From assembly GCF_000716875.1 (NCBI RefSeq), contig NZ_JNWQ01000003.1, positions 85,166 through 149,165 of the forward strand: DNA of 64,000 nucleotides, written 5' to 3'. How positions within the stretch are numbered: position 1 is the stretch's first letter; every line of letters starts with the position of its first letter. The stretch comes from Streptomyces novaecaesareae (lineage in GTDB: Bacteria > Actinomycetota > Actinomycetes > Streptomycetales > Streptomycetaceae). The notes below the pieces were generated by a model. That model made no database searches, was not told the origin of the DNA, and saw only the letters and a list, made by a program, of their open reading frames with translations. Positions 1 through 8,037 of this stretch are shown piece after piece. Made by a program: the position numbers and the translations under genes.

Positions 1-640
1 CTCCGCCCGCCACCGCGTCGCCCGCCCCCGGGCCGCCGGGGGGCGTCGCCGCGGGGATCTGGTGGAGCCCGACGATCACCCGGTGGCTGCGGCCCCCGGG
101 GGCGGACTCGTCGTGGTAGCGGCTGACGAGGGTCGCCACGGCCTGGGCCAGTTCGTCGGCGAAGGCCGTCCGGTCGGCCGCGGAGGCGAACCGCACCTGC
201 GCGTCGATGCCGAAGGTGGCGACCCGTCGCCGGGCCCGGGTGGCGCCGGTCAGCAGGGTGCCGACCTCCTGCACCAGTCGGGAGCCCAGGGCGAGCAGCC
301 AGCGGGCGGAGAGCTGGTCGGGTGCGCGGGCGGGGTCCGGGCTGACGGCGGCCAGGACGCTGGGGGAGATCACGTAGGAAGCCGCGGTGGCGCGGTACAC
401 CCGTTCGGTGACGTTGCCCTTGCGCCGCTCCTCGGCGAGCTCGACGAGTCCGTGCCGTTCCAGTTCCTTCAGGTGGTAGTTGACCTTCTGTCGGGGCAGG
501 CCCAGGCGGGTGGCCAGCATGGCGGCCGAGCCGGGCTCGGCGAGGGCGGCGAGGATCCGGGACCGTATCGGGTCCAGGCAGGCCTCGGCCGCGGCGGGTT
601 CTTCGATCACGGCGACGTCCAGCACGCTTCCAGCTTCCAT
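1..640 (-). CDS. ArsR-type winged-helix regulator (3' end outside window)
   Basis: The reading frame starts at an ATG and runs off the left edge, giving about 213 residues. Residues ~20-85 form a winged helix-turn-helix of the ArsR/HTH_20 type, with LGLPRQKVNYHLKELERHG as recognition and wing region, followed by VTERVYRATAASYVIS. Such regulators often sit upstream of an SRPBCC/AHSA1-domain gene, which here would lie outside the window; that is inference. No Shine-Dalgarno is evident before the ATG. A strong inverted-repeat cluster begins at the base next to the start codon, so autoregulation is likely. The effector is unknown. Confidence 0.75.
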   Translation of the reverse strand, partial: MEAGSVLDVAVIEEPAAAEACLDPIRSRILAALAEPGSAAMLATRLGLPRQKVNYHLKELERHGLVELAEERRKGNVTERVYRATAASYVISPSVLAAVSPDPARAPDQLSARWLLALGSRLVQEVGTLLTGATRARRRVATFGIDAQVRFASAADRTAFADELAQAVATLVSRYHDESAPGGRSHRVIVGLHQIPAATPPGGPGAGDAVAGG

Positions 641-678
641 CCGACAAAAAAATTTGTCAAGGAAAAAAGGTTTGTCGG
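641..678. promoter_or_regulatory. Candidate operator cluster of the ArsR-type regulator
   Basis: An AT-rich island in otherwise GC-rich DNA contains two nested dyads. GACAAA-N4-TTTGTC lies at 643-658. An outer pair, CCGACAAA (641-648) and TTTGTCGG (671-678), surrounds it. The cluster abuts the start codon of the minus-strand regulator and lies ~65 bp before the plus-strand gene at 743, so it could govern both directions. The repeats are seen; the operator role is inferred. Confidence 0.5.
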
Positions 679-742
679 TAGCCCGTCCGGCCGAACCCTT
701 CACCCGTCCGCCCCACGGCGCCCGGCGTGACCTGCACGGAGA

Positions 743-1048
743 GTGACGGGTGGGGGTGCCGAGTCGGTGCTGCGGCGCAGCGGCTGCGTGCTGCTGGTGG
801 CGGGGCCGTGGCCGGGCGCGGTGCTGCGGCTGGGGGTGCGCTCCGGGCGCTGGTTCGGGCTGGGCGACGGCTACGGGCAGCTCACCGGCCGGCAGGTGGA
901 GGTGGTGGCCGAGGGCCGCGGCGCGGCGGTGCGCGGCCGGACTGCCCGGCTCTGGCTGCCGGACGAGTACGGTGCGGTGCGCCCGGTGCGGGAGCAGCCG
1001 CAGCCGGTGGCGGAGCCGACGGAACCGCGCGTCGCGGCGGTGGTCTGA
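743..1048 (+). CDS. Small conserved-looking protein at the head of the broken imuB cassette
   Basis: 101 residues from a GTG start, ending one base before the imuB remnant start at 1050, so the two were probably one operon. It is a basic, glycine-rich, single-domain protein with no signal peptide, membrane segment or recognisable motif (central stretch VRSGRWFGLGDGYGQLTG). Actinobacterial imuB-dnaE2 cassettes often carry an accessory first gene (imuA'), but this protein is much shorter than RecA-like ImuA' and shows no Walker motif, so I do not assign that function. It appears intact although its downstream partners are not. Confidence 0.55.
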   Translation: MTGGGAESVLRRSGCVLLVAGPWPGAVLRLGVRSGRWFGLGDGYGQLTGRQVEVVAEGRGAAVRGRTARLWLPDEYGAVRPVREQPQPVAEPTEPRVAAVV

Positions 1049-1049
1049 G

Positions 1050-2131
1050 ATGGCGGAGGAACGGACCCCCCGGGTGCTGGTGGTCTGGTGCCCGGACTGG
1101 CCGGTGGTGGCCGTCACCGGCGACGACCCGGTGGCGGTGACCGAGGGCGGGCGGATCCTCGCCTGCTCGGCGGGCGCCCGGGCAGCCGGGGTGCGGCAGG
1201 GGCAGCGGCTCAAACTGGCCCAGCGGCTCTGCCCGGAGCTGGAGCTGCGCGACCGCGACCCGGAGGCGGAGACCCGCCGCTTCGAACCGGTGGTCGCGGC
1301 GGTGGAGGCGTTCACGCCCCGGGTGGAGGTGATCCGCCCGGGCCTGTGCGCGATCCCGGTGAAGGGCCCGGGCCGCTACTTCGGCGGCGAGGAGGCCCTG
1401 GCCGCCAAGGTCCGTACGGCGGTGGCGGATGCCCTCGGGCAGCCGCCCGTCCCGGACGCGATCCCGGGTGCGATCACCCCCGAAACCTCCGAAACCCCCA
1501 ACCCTGCCGAGCTCCCCACCCCTGTCGAGCCCCCAACCCTGCCAACCCCGCCGAGCCCCCCGAAGCCCCCAAGAGCACCGAAACCCCTGGCGCAGCACCG
1601 GCGAACACCCCGCACGCCCTGGTCGGCGTCGCCGACGGCCTGTTCGCCGCCGTGCTGGCCGCCCGTGCCGGGGTGCTGGTCCCGGCCGGGCGGACGGCGG
1701 AGTTCCTCGCCCCGTACCCGGTGAGCACGCTGGGCGACGAGGCGCTGGCCGAGCTGCTCGGGCGGCTCGGCCTGCCCACCGTCGGGGCCTTCGCCGCACT
1801 GCCGTCCGAGGCGGTCGCGGACCGCTTCGGCCCCTCCGGGACGGTCGCGCACCGGCTGGCCCGCGGGCTGCAGCCACGCCCGCTGGTGCCGCGCGACCAG
1901 GAGCCGGACCTCGCGGTCGAGCAGCGCTTCGACCCGCCGGAGCCGCTGGCCGAACCGCTGGTGTTCGTCGCCCGCACGCTGGCCGAGGCGCTGCACGGGC
2001 GGCTGGCCGGGGCCGGGCTGACCTGCCGCCGGGTGGCCGTCGAGGTGGCCTGCGCGGACGGACGGACGGCCTCCCGGCTGTGGCGGCACGAGGGCCGGCT
2101 GTCGGCGACGGCGCTGGCCGAGCGGGTCCGC
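1050..2131 (+). pseudogene. imuB: Resident imuB (Y-family polymerase-like), frameshifted and truncated
   Basis: The N-terminus reads TPRVLVVWCPDWPVVA and continues as an ImuB-type Y-family protein (LACSAGARAAGVRQGQRLK; FTPRVEVIRPGLCAIPVKGP). At ~1485-1610 it enters a Pro/Thr/Glu-rich repeat tract in which the reading frame changes (net -1). From ~1615 the homologous sequence (VGVADGLFAAVLAARAG, then LVFVARTLAEALHG) is in another frame. Similarity stops at about 2131 (ALAERVR) where unrelated DNA begins, so the C-terminus is lost. ImuB normally bridges DnaE2, the beta clamp and ImuA' in SOS mutagenesis; this copy cannot make full-length protein. Its dnaE2 partner continues at ~19290. Confidence 0.85.
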
Positions 2132-2937
2132 TCTGTCCCGGGTGCGACACTCCTCTCCACGGCCACGGCGGCGTCTTGGGGATCAGCGTCATCGAGCGCC
2201 CAGTCGTACCCGGCCTGCATCCCGCCCAGTGCCGCAACGTCCACCGGGACCACCGTGAGGTTGGTGCCGCCTCCACATGGATCAAGCGGGCCGGGCCTAC
2301 CTGCGGAGCTTGGCTGGACCGGGCGCCTTCCCGTGCCGGGCGCCGCCTGGCCAAGGAGGACATCGAGCACCTGCTGTCGTTCCAGCAACGGCTGCTCGAC
2401 CGGATCATGCCTGGGGAGGGACCAGCAGCATCGCACGACCACGGGGATCCCTCCACGTACTTCTTTGATCTGACGCTGGCAACCCGTCTGATCAAGCTGA
2501 GCTGGCCCTCCGGCAAGCACCTGCTGCCCTCCTCGGCTTTGGCCCGGGCGGTGGGCTGGCACGCAGACCCCGTTGTCGCCCTCATGACGCAAACCGGGGA
2601 ACGCGGCCGGGGCAGCGACAGCCGGGACCAGATCCGCGGCGCGCGCACGGCTCCCATTGACGCGGCAGAGTGCGGTGCCCTCCTCCTCGCCGCCGAAAGG
2701 CTCCTGGGGAACAGGGAGTTCAACCCCTTGCGGGCGCGCGCGCTTCCACTGAGCCGGATGGCAACCGCGACCGCACCTACACGGGAGCGGCTGCAGGCCT
2801 ACGCGAGGAAACTTCCTGATGCGTGCGACACGAACCAGTCACTCAAGGTGGATGCGGCGAGCGTCGTACGCGAATCCGACGCCAGGACCGCGCAACCGCA
2901 GCGCCGTGAACTGCCAAGCACCACAGGGACGCTATGA
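2128..2937 (+). pseudogene. TniQ-like transposition protein, N-terminally truncated
   Basis: An open frame ending at 2937 begins abruptly at the imuB breakpoint with a treble-clef-like motif (PLCPGCDTPLHGHGG), then GLHPAQCRNV, a CG pair, and a long C-terminal half (LLSFQQRLLDRIMPG; YFFDLTLATRLIKLSWPSG). This matches my recollection of actinobacterial TniQ proteins, whose N-terminal half carries zinc-binding Cys/His motifs. TniQ is a target-selection partner of Tn7/Tn5053-type transposases. No start codon or transposase is present, so it is a stump. It marks the left edge of the ~17 kb island. The family call is moderately secure; a generic zinc-finger protein is the alternative. Confidence 0.55.
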
Positions 2938-3047
2938 CCTCTTGAAGCCCCGAGACCTGGCATTGAGCCCACACTTGAGAAAGGGCACGAGGTCTATCCC
3001 TTCCTGACCCCGAGGGGTGGCCGCCCGTAGAGCAGCAGGAGGACCGG

Positions 3048-4067
3048 TCATGCCCTCCGAGCTCGCGGGCGTGGTTCCATGAGAACGGCTGGGCACACAA
3101 TCCCGGCACCGAAGCACTGCCCGGCCCGGTCAATGACCGGCTCCAGGGTGCGGGCGTCCTCGATGAGCCGGTCGAAGGTCAGCTGCTCTGCCGCCTGCGC
3201 CCCTGTGGCCAGCTCGCCGACCCGGACGGTCACCGCCCGCACGCGGGCCCGCTGCAGTGCGAGTGCGGAGAACAGCTCGTACAGCACCCGTTGCAGGGCG
3301 GGGGTGTGGGCAGTGGGCTCGCGCAGGGTACGGGAGCGGGTGGTGGTGGAGCGGTCGGCGTAGGTGACCTGCAGTTCAACGGTGCGGGCGATCTGTCGGG
3401 CTGCCCGCAGCCGGGCCCCCAGATCGGTGGCGGCGGCCAGCAGCGCGCGCCGGACCTCGGCGGGGTCGAGGACGTCGCGGTCGAAGCGCTGGGTACTGGT
3501 GATGGTGGCAGGTGGTCCGGCCGGTGCGATAGTGCGCCGGTCAGTGCCGTGGGCGCGCTCGTGCAGGAGGCGGCCGGTGGAGGCGCCGGCGATGCGCTGC
3601 ACGGTGGCGAGCGGCAGGTCGGCGAGGTCGCCGACCGTCTCGATCCCGTACCGGGCCAGGGTGTGCTCCATAGCGGGCCCGATGCCGGGCAGGACGCGCA
3701 GTGGGCGGCTGCGCAGGAATTGCTCCAACCCGGCCGGGCTGTCGGGCAGGACGTGGACGGTGCCGGGTGTGGCGGTGTCGGCGGCCAGGGTGGCGAGCAT
3801 GCGGTTGGGTCCGATCCCTCCCGTGCTGGCCAGTCCGTACCGGGCCGCGAGGCGGGTCTGCAGCCGGTCCGCGAGTTGCGTCGGTGCCAGGCCGAAGTAG
3901 CGTGTGGCACCGGCCAGATCCAGGAGCGCGCTGTCCGGAGGGAGTGCCTGGACGACGGGGGTGGTGTCGCCGAGCACCGTGAACAGTTCGTGGTAAGTCT
4001 CGAAGTCGGCGCGGTGAACGCGCAGGTGAAGAATCGTTCCTGCACCGGTCGTGTTGGTGGTGGTCAT
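3048..4067 (-). CDS. ImuB-like Y-family protein of the incoming mutasome
   Basis: 339 residues. The ATG at 4067 overlaps the dnaE2 stop by ATGA, implying translational coupling. The order of features is palm remnant (ILHLRVHRADFETYHE; ALLDLAGATRYFGLAP), helix-hairpin-helix (LRVLPGIGPAMEHTLARYG, ~145-165), and little-finger domain (TITSTQRFDRDVLDPAEV onward). The N-terminal DxD of active DinB and the S-D-E catalytic pair are absent (P-D-S-A-L at that place), so it should be an accessory ImuB-type factor rather than a polymerase. It is shorter than chromosomal ImuB (~500 aa). Its role is inferred to be recruiting the adjacent DnaE2 to damaged DNA. Confidence 0.8.
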   Translation of the reverse strand: MTTTNTTGAGTILHLRVHRADFETYHELFTVLGDTTPVVQALPPDSALLDLAGATRYFGLAPTQLADRLQTRLAARYGLASTGGIGPNRMLATLAADTATPGTVHVLPDSPAGLEQFLRSRPLRVLPGIGPAMEHTLARYGIETVGDLADLPLATVQRIAGASTGRLLHERAHGTDRRTIAPAGPPATITSTQRFDRDVLDPAEVRRALLAAATDLGARLRAARQIARTVELQVTYADRSTTTRSRTLREPTAHTPALQRVLYELFSALALQRARVRAVTVRVGELATGAQAAEQLTFDRLIEDARTLEPVIDRAGQCFGAGIVCPAVLMEPRPRARRA

Positions 4068-7000
4068 CCGGCGCTCCCCTGACTGGCGTGCCACAGCCGG
4101 CCCGCACCGCCGCCGGACCGCGGCCGAACCCTCTGTGCGCCGTCGGTGGTGGGGTCCGGTGCGTGGTCGGTGGCGAGCAGGGACCGGACGGCGGCGGTGC
4201 CGCCGTCCTGGTGGGCGTCGGCGATCTCCTCGAGGTTCCATGCGTGGGTGCCGATCACGGTGACGGACTTGCCGCGGCGCGAGACGGTGCCGCGGGCGAG
4301 CAGCAGGAAGTGGTGGAAGAGCGGGTAGGCGGCCTGCTCGTGGGTGTCGTCGAAGTAGGTCAGGTCGACCTGGCCGCCCTTGCTGCCGTCGTCCAGCGAC
4401 ACGAAGATGGTGCGCCGTCCGGAGCGCATCGGCGGGGTCTGGATGGCGACCTTCGCTCCGGCGACCAGCACGGTCGCGCCAGCCGGCTGTTCCCGCAGCA
4501 GGTGGGAGGGGGTGACGCCGAGTTCGTCCAGCAGTGGATGGAGCGGTTCCATGAGGTGCCGGGAGGCGTCCAGGCCGATCACCTCCAGCTCGGCCTCCAT
4601 CTCCTGACTGAGTGTCATCTTCGGCAGTCCGCTCGTCCCTGCGGGAGGGGCGGCGGGCGGGGCGAGGGTGAGCTGGCCCGGGCCGACGGCGGCGCGGTGG
4701 TGGCGGTGGAGTTCGTCGATCTGCAGGAGCAGGTCGCGGCGCTCGCTGCCGGGGGCGAGGGAGGCCAGGGCGCCGATCCGGGCGAGGCGGTCGGCGACCG
4801 GGTGGCTGGGCCGGGCGCGGGCCCAGAAGTCGGCGAGGTCGTGGAAGGGCTGGCTCTCCTGGATGCGGGCGGCTTGGTCGGTAGTGATGCCGCGGACTTC
4901 GGCCAGCGAGATGCGCAGGCCCAGGCGGCCGTCCGCGAGCTGCTCGGTGCGGTAGTTGGCGGCCGAGTGCTGGACATCCAGCGGCAGGATCGGAACCCCG
5001 CGCCGGCGGGCGTCGGCCAGCACGAGTCGCTTGGGGTACATGCCGGGGTCGTGCTCAAGCAGCCCGGCGTAGAACGGCGCCGGGTAGTGCGCCTTCAACC
5101 AGGCGCTCTGCAAAGTGGGCAGGGCGAACGCGGTCGCGTGGGCACGGGCGAAGCCGTAGGCGCCCATGTTCTCCAGCATCCGCCACACCTGGTCGACCAC
5201 CGTCGGCTGGTATCCGGCCTCAGCGGCGCGCTGCCGGTACCAGGCCTGGAGTTTCGCCAGCCGCTCGGGCTTGGCCAGGGCGCGCCGGGCCTCCTCGCCC
5301 ATGGCCAGGTCAGTGCGGGTCATGGTGGCGAACAGGCCCGCCACCTGCTCGTTGTAGATGACCACGCCGTAGGTGGAGCGCAGCCACAGCTCCAGGTCGG
5401 GGTGGGGGTAGGCGATCGGCTTCGTGCCGTGCCGGCCGAGCAGGAAGGGCCGGATCATGTCCGCCTGCACCGGGCCCGGACGGAACAGCGAGATCTCCGC
5501 GACGAGGTCGGCGAACGTCTGCGGCTGAAGGCGGCCCAGCAGGTCCTTCTGGCCGGGCGACTCCAGTTGGAACACGCCCAGCGACTCGCCCTCGCGCAGC
5601 AGCTCGAACGCCTCGGGGTCATCCAGCGGGACCTGGGCAGGGTCGTCCAGGTCGATCCGCTCGCCGGTGGTCCGCTCGATCTCCCGCACCGCGTACGCCA
5701 TGGACGACTGCATGCGCACGCCCAGCACATCGAGTTTCAGGAGACCGAGACCGTCGCCTTCGACATCCTCCTTGTCGAACACCGTCGCCGGGAAACCCTC
5801 GCCGGCGGTCGGCACGACCGGGGTGCGCCGCAGCAGGGTGGCGTCGGAGAGGATGACGCCGCACGGGTGCATGGCCGTGCCGCGGGGAAGCTCGTCGAGA
5901 CCTTCGACCAGGTCCCACAACCTGCCGTACCGGCCGGCCACGGCGGCGACCTGCCGCAGTTCCGGCAGTTCCCGCAGCGCGGTGCGGGCCGAGCGGGCGG
6001 TGATGTGCGGAAACGCCTTGGCGAGCCGGCCGACCTCGTCCGGGGGCAGGCCGAGGGCCAGGCCGGCGTCGCGGATCGCCCACCGCACCCGGTAGGTCTC
6101 CGGCATCGACAGGGTGCACACCCGCTCGGTGCCGAACCGGTCCATGATCCGGCGGTAGACCTCCAGGCGGCGGGCGGACTCCACGTCGATGTCGATGTCC
6201 GGCAGGGAGCGGCGGCGCAGGTTGACGAACCGCTCCATCAGCAGCTCGTGGTCGAGCGGGTTGGCGAAGGAGATGCCGAGCAGGTGCACGACCAGGGAGC
6301 CCGCGCCGGAACCGCGCGCCTGCACCCGGATGCCCATCTCCCGAACGTCATCGACGATGCGGGCGACCGTGAGCGCATACGAGGGCCAGCCGAGCGTGTT
6401 GAGTACCTGCAGCTCCGCTTCCAGGCGGGCGCGCATCGTGGCGGAACGGTCGTAGCCGTGGCGGACCATCGCCGCCTCGCACCGCTCGCGCAGCACACGA
6501 GCCGACCGGCCGGGGGCCACGTCGATGACGTGCTCCTCGGGGAAGTGCACCCGCCCGATCCCCAGGTCCGCGTACGGATCGAGGCGGCACTCGGAAGCGG
6601 TACGGGCGGTGGCAGCCAGCAGGTGCGCCGCCCCGCCCCGCTCCTGGCCGGCCGCGCGGACCACTTCCTCGGCAAGGTCGGCCATCTCGGCGGCGTCCTT
6701 CAAGGACCGCTCCCCGTTGCAGACCCGGCCTGGCTGGAGGGGGGTGAGCAGCCGGGCCGCATCCAGGACGTCGGCGATCGCAGCCCGGTCGCCGGTCGCG
6801 TAGCGCACGGCATTGGTGAGCACCGTCGACAGGTCCAGCTCGGCGGCAAGACCCACGGTGCGCGCTGCCAGCCGCAGCGACCCCGGCCCGGTACCGGTGC
6901 GTCGGTGGTGCACGGCTTCCAGTCGCAGGTACTGCCCGAAGACGTCACGCCACGGCGCCAGCAGCTCTGCCGCCCGGTCCGTGCGGCCGTCGGCCAGCAC

Positions 7001-7465
7001 CCGCACCGGTTCGGACGCCGGACCCAGCAGTACAGTCAGGCCTTCACTGTGCTGCTGGATCGCGCTCCAGGGCACGATCGGCTGCCCGCCGCCTGCCTGT
7101 TCCCGGGCGGCCCAGCCGGCGGTGATCAGCGCGCACAGGTTCGCCCAGCCCTGCCCGTCCCGGGCCAGCAACGTGACCCGGGGCGCGGAGTCGGCGACGA
7201 ACGCCCCACCCCGAGCAGGCGTGCGGCCCCGCTGGGCCGGCTGTACCTGGCCGAGGAGCGGGACGGCGAGGTCCGCCCCGAACAGCGGCCGGATCCCCGT
7301 CCCGGCACAGGCCCGTGCGAACCGCACCACCCCAGCCACCGTGTCCCGGTCGGTCAGCGCCAGCTCCCGCAGGCCCAGCTCCGCCGCCCGTTCGACCAGG
7401 TGACCGGGCAGTGAGGCGCCGTAGCGCACCGAGTAACCGGAGGCGACATGCAGGTGTGCGAACAC
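4064..7465 (-). CDS. dnaE2: Error-prone DNA polymerase III alpha subunit (DnaE2-type)
   Basis: 1133 residues, close to full DnaE2 length. It starts at a GTG with GGAGGT 8 nt upstream. The N-terminal PHP domain opens with HLHVASGYS. The catalytic palm has PDIDIDV (422-428) and a third Asp in LLKLDVLG (~579). GPVQADMI and YGVVIYNEQV are conserved C-family blocks, followed by fingers/HhH and a C-terminal OB fold with no tau-binding tail. DnaE2 performs lesion bypass during the SOS response with ImuB. It is first in a two-gene operon with the imuB-like gene. A LexA-box-like palindrome lies ~80 bp upstream. It is not a copy of the dnaE2 remnant at 19.3-20.8 kb: the corresponding motifs differ clearly. 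Confidence 0.92.
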   Translation of the reverse strand: MFAHLHVASGYSVRYGASLPGHLVERAAELGLRELALTDRDTVAGVVRFARACAGTGIRPLFGADLAVPLLGQVQPAQRGRTPARGGAFVADSAPRVTLLARDGQGWANLCALITAGWAAREQAGGGQPIVPWSAIQQHSEGLTVLLGPASEPVRVLADGRTDRAAELLAPWRDVFGQYLRLEAVHHRRTGTGPGSLRLAARTVGLAAELDLSTVLTNAVRYATGDRAAIADVLDAARLLTPLQPGRVCNGERSLKDAAEMADLAEEVVRAAGQERGGAAHLLAATARTASECRLDPYADLGIGRVHFPEEHVIDVAPGRSARVLRERCEAAMVRHGYDRSATMRARLEAELQVLNTLGWPSYALTVARIVDDVREMGIRVQARGSGAGSLVVHLLGISFANPLDHELLMERFVNLRRRSLPDIDIDVESARRLEVYRRIMDRFGTERVCTLSMPETYRVRWAIRDAGLALGLPPDEVGRLAKAFPHITARSARTALRELPELRQVAAVAGRYGRLWDLVEGLDELPRGTAMHPCGVILSDATLLRRTPVVPTAGEGFPATVFDKEDVEGDGLGLLKLDVLGVRMQSSMAYAVREIERTTGERIDLDDPAQVPLDDPEAFELLREGESLGVFQLESPGQKDLLGRLQPQTFADLVAEISLFRPGPVQADMIRPFLLGRHGTKPIAYPHPDLELWLRSTYGVVIYNEQVAGLFATMTRTDLAMGEEARRALAKPERLAKLQAWYRQRAAEAGYQPTVVDQVWRMLENMGAYGFARAHATAFALPTLQSAWLKAHYPAPFYAGLLEHDPGMYPKRLVLADARRRGVPILPLDVQHSAANYRTEQLADGRLGLRISLAEVRGITTDQAARIQESQPFHDLADFWARARPSHPVADRLARIGALASLAPGSERRDLLLQIDELHRHHRAAVGPGQLTLAPPAAPPAGTSGLPKMTLSQEMEAELEVIGLDASRHLMEPLHPLLDELGVTPSHLLREQPAGATVLVAGAKVAIQTPPMRSGRRTIFVSLDDGSKGGQVDLTYFDDTHEQAAYPLFHHFLLLARGTVSRRGKSVTVIGTHAWNLEEIADAHQDGGTAAVRSLLATDHAPDPTTDGAQRVRPRSGGGAGRLWHASQGSAG

Positions 7466-7546
7466 CCGACATCACCTCCAGCTCCTGCGGTCAGCCCCCT
7501 TCGTCGACACCCGGCTCCCCTCCGGCCCCTCCAGCGTAGACCTTAT

Positions 7547-7562
7547 TCGATCGCTTGTTCGA
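7547..7562 (-). promoter_or_regulatory. LexA (SOS) box of the dnaE2-imuB operon
   Basis: On the plus strand the site reads TCGATCGCTTGTTCGA; read in the gene direction it is TCGAAC-N4-GATCGA. The mycobacterial/actinobacterial LexA consensus is TCGAAC-N4-GTTCGA, so one base differs. It lies 81 bp upstream of the GTG, a normal distance for an operator overlapping the promoter. It is the only such site I found in the window. Inference: the operon is DNA-damage inducible. Confidence 0.7.
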
Positions 7563-7834
7563 TGCATCGGTCAAGCCATTACCCCAGGTGGAGCGGCCGT
7601 GACTCACCGCTGCACGGCGCCCGAATCTGCCATCGGGCATGCCATGGCAAATCCCCAGGGCATCCTGGTCACATCTGGCCGCCGCGAACATGGTCAGGGT
7701 TGGTCTTGACGGGAACCGGTCTACGCGCGCCAACCGGAGCTTCTCCGAGCGCGCGCGACCACTCAGGCCGGGCGCACCGTTTGAGGCCGCTGGCACGGCC
7801 CCAGGTACTGCGCCGGAACCGCCCTGGGACAGCA

Positions 7835-7870
7835 CTGGAGGCCGCCACCCTGCTGGGTGGCGGCCTCCAG
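7835..7870. terminator. 16-bp-stem hairpin, transcription terminator
   Basis: A perfect inverted repeat (CTGGAGGCCGCCACCC, loop TGCT, exact complement). It lies ~170 bp beyond the stop of the minus-strand lectin-hydrolase gene and upstream of dnaE2, so it probably ends the lectin-hydrolase transcript and insulates the SOS promoter. Confidence 0.65.
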
Positions 7871-8037
7871 GCGTCAACGGCACGCGCCCTGGCCCTCGAT
7901 GGCACGGTCCGCGCCACGGCGACGGTCCGGCCGGCGGGAGACCAGCTCGAGGGTGGGTCGAGGTCGGTGCCGCCGGCGACCAGATCGACGGACCGGCGCC
8001 GACGCCATCCGAGATGGGGCCACAGTCGTGCATTCGC

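Larger units (their letters stand above)
7466..8037. other. Non-coding gap between dnaE2 and the lectin-hydrolase gene
   Basis: 572 bp with no convincing gene. It holds the dnaE2 ribosome-binding site (just upstream of 7465), the LexA-type palindrome at 7547-7562 and a strong hairpin at 7835-7870. Open frames here lack start signals and protein-like composition. Confidence 0.6.

Noticed and set aside
64-730. Plus-strand open frame at the left edge
   Set aside because: Antisense to the ArsR-type regulator, which has a clear winged-helix motif on the minus strand.
4088-7414. A 1108-codon plus-strand open frame opposite dnaE2
   Set aside because: Exact antisense shadow of the dnaE2 gene, with no recognisable domain.
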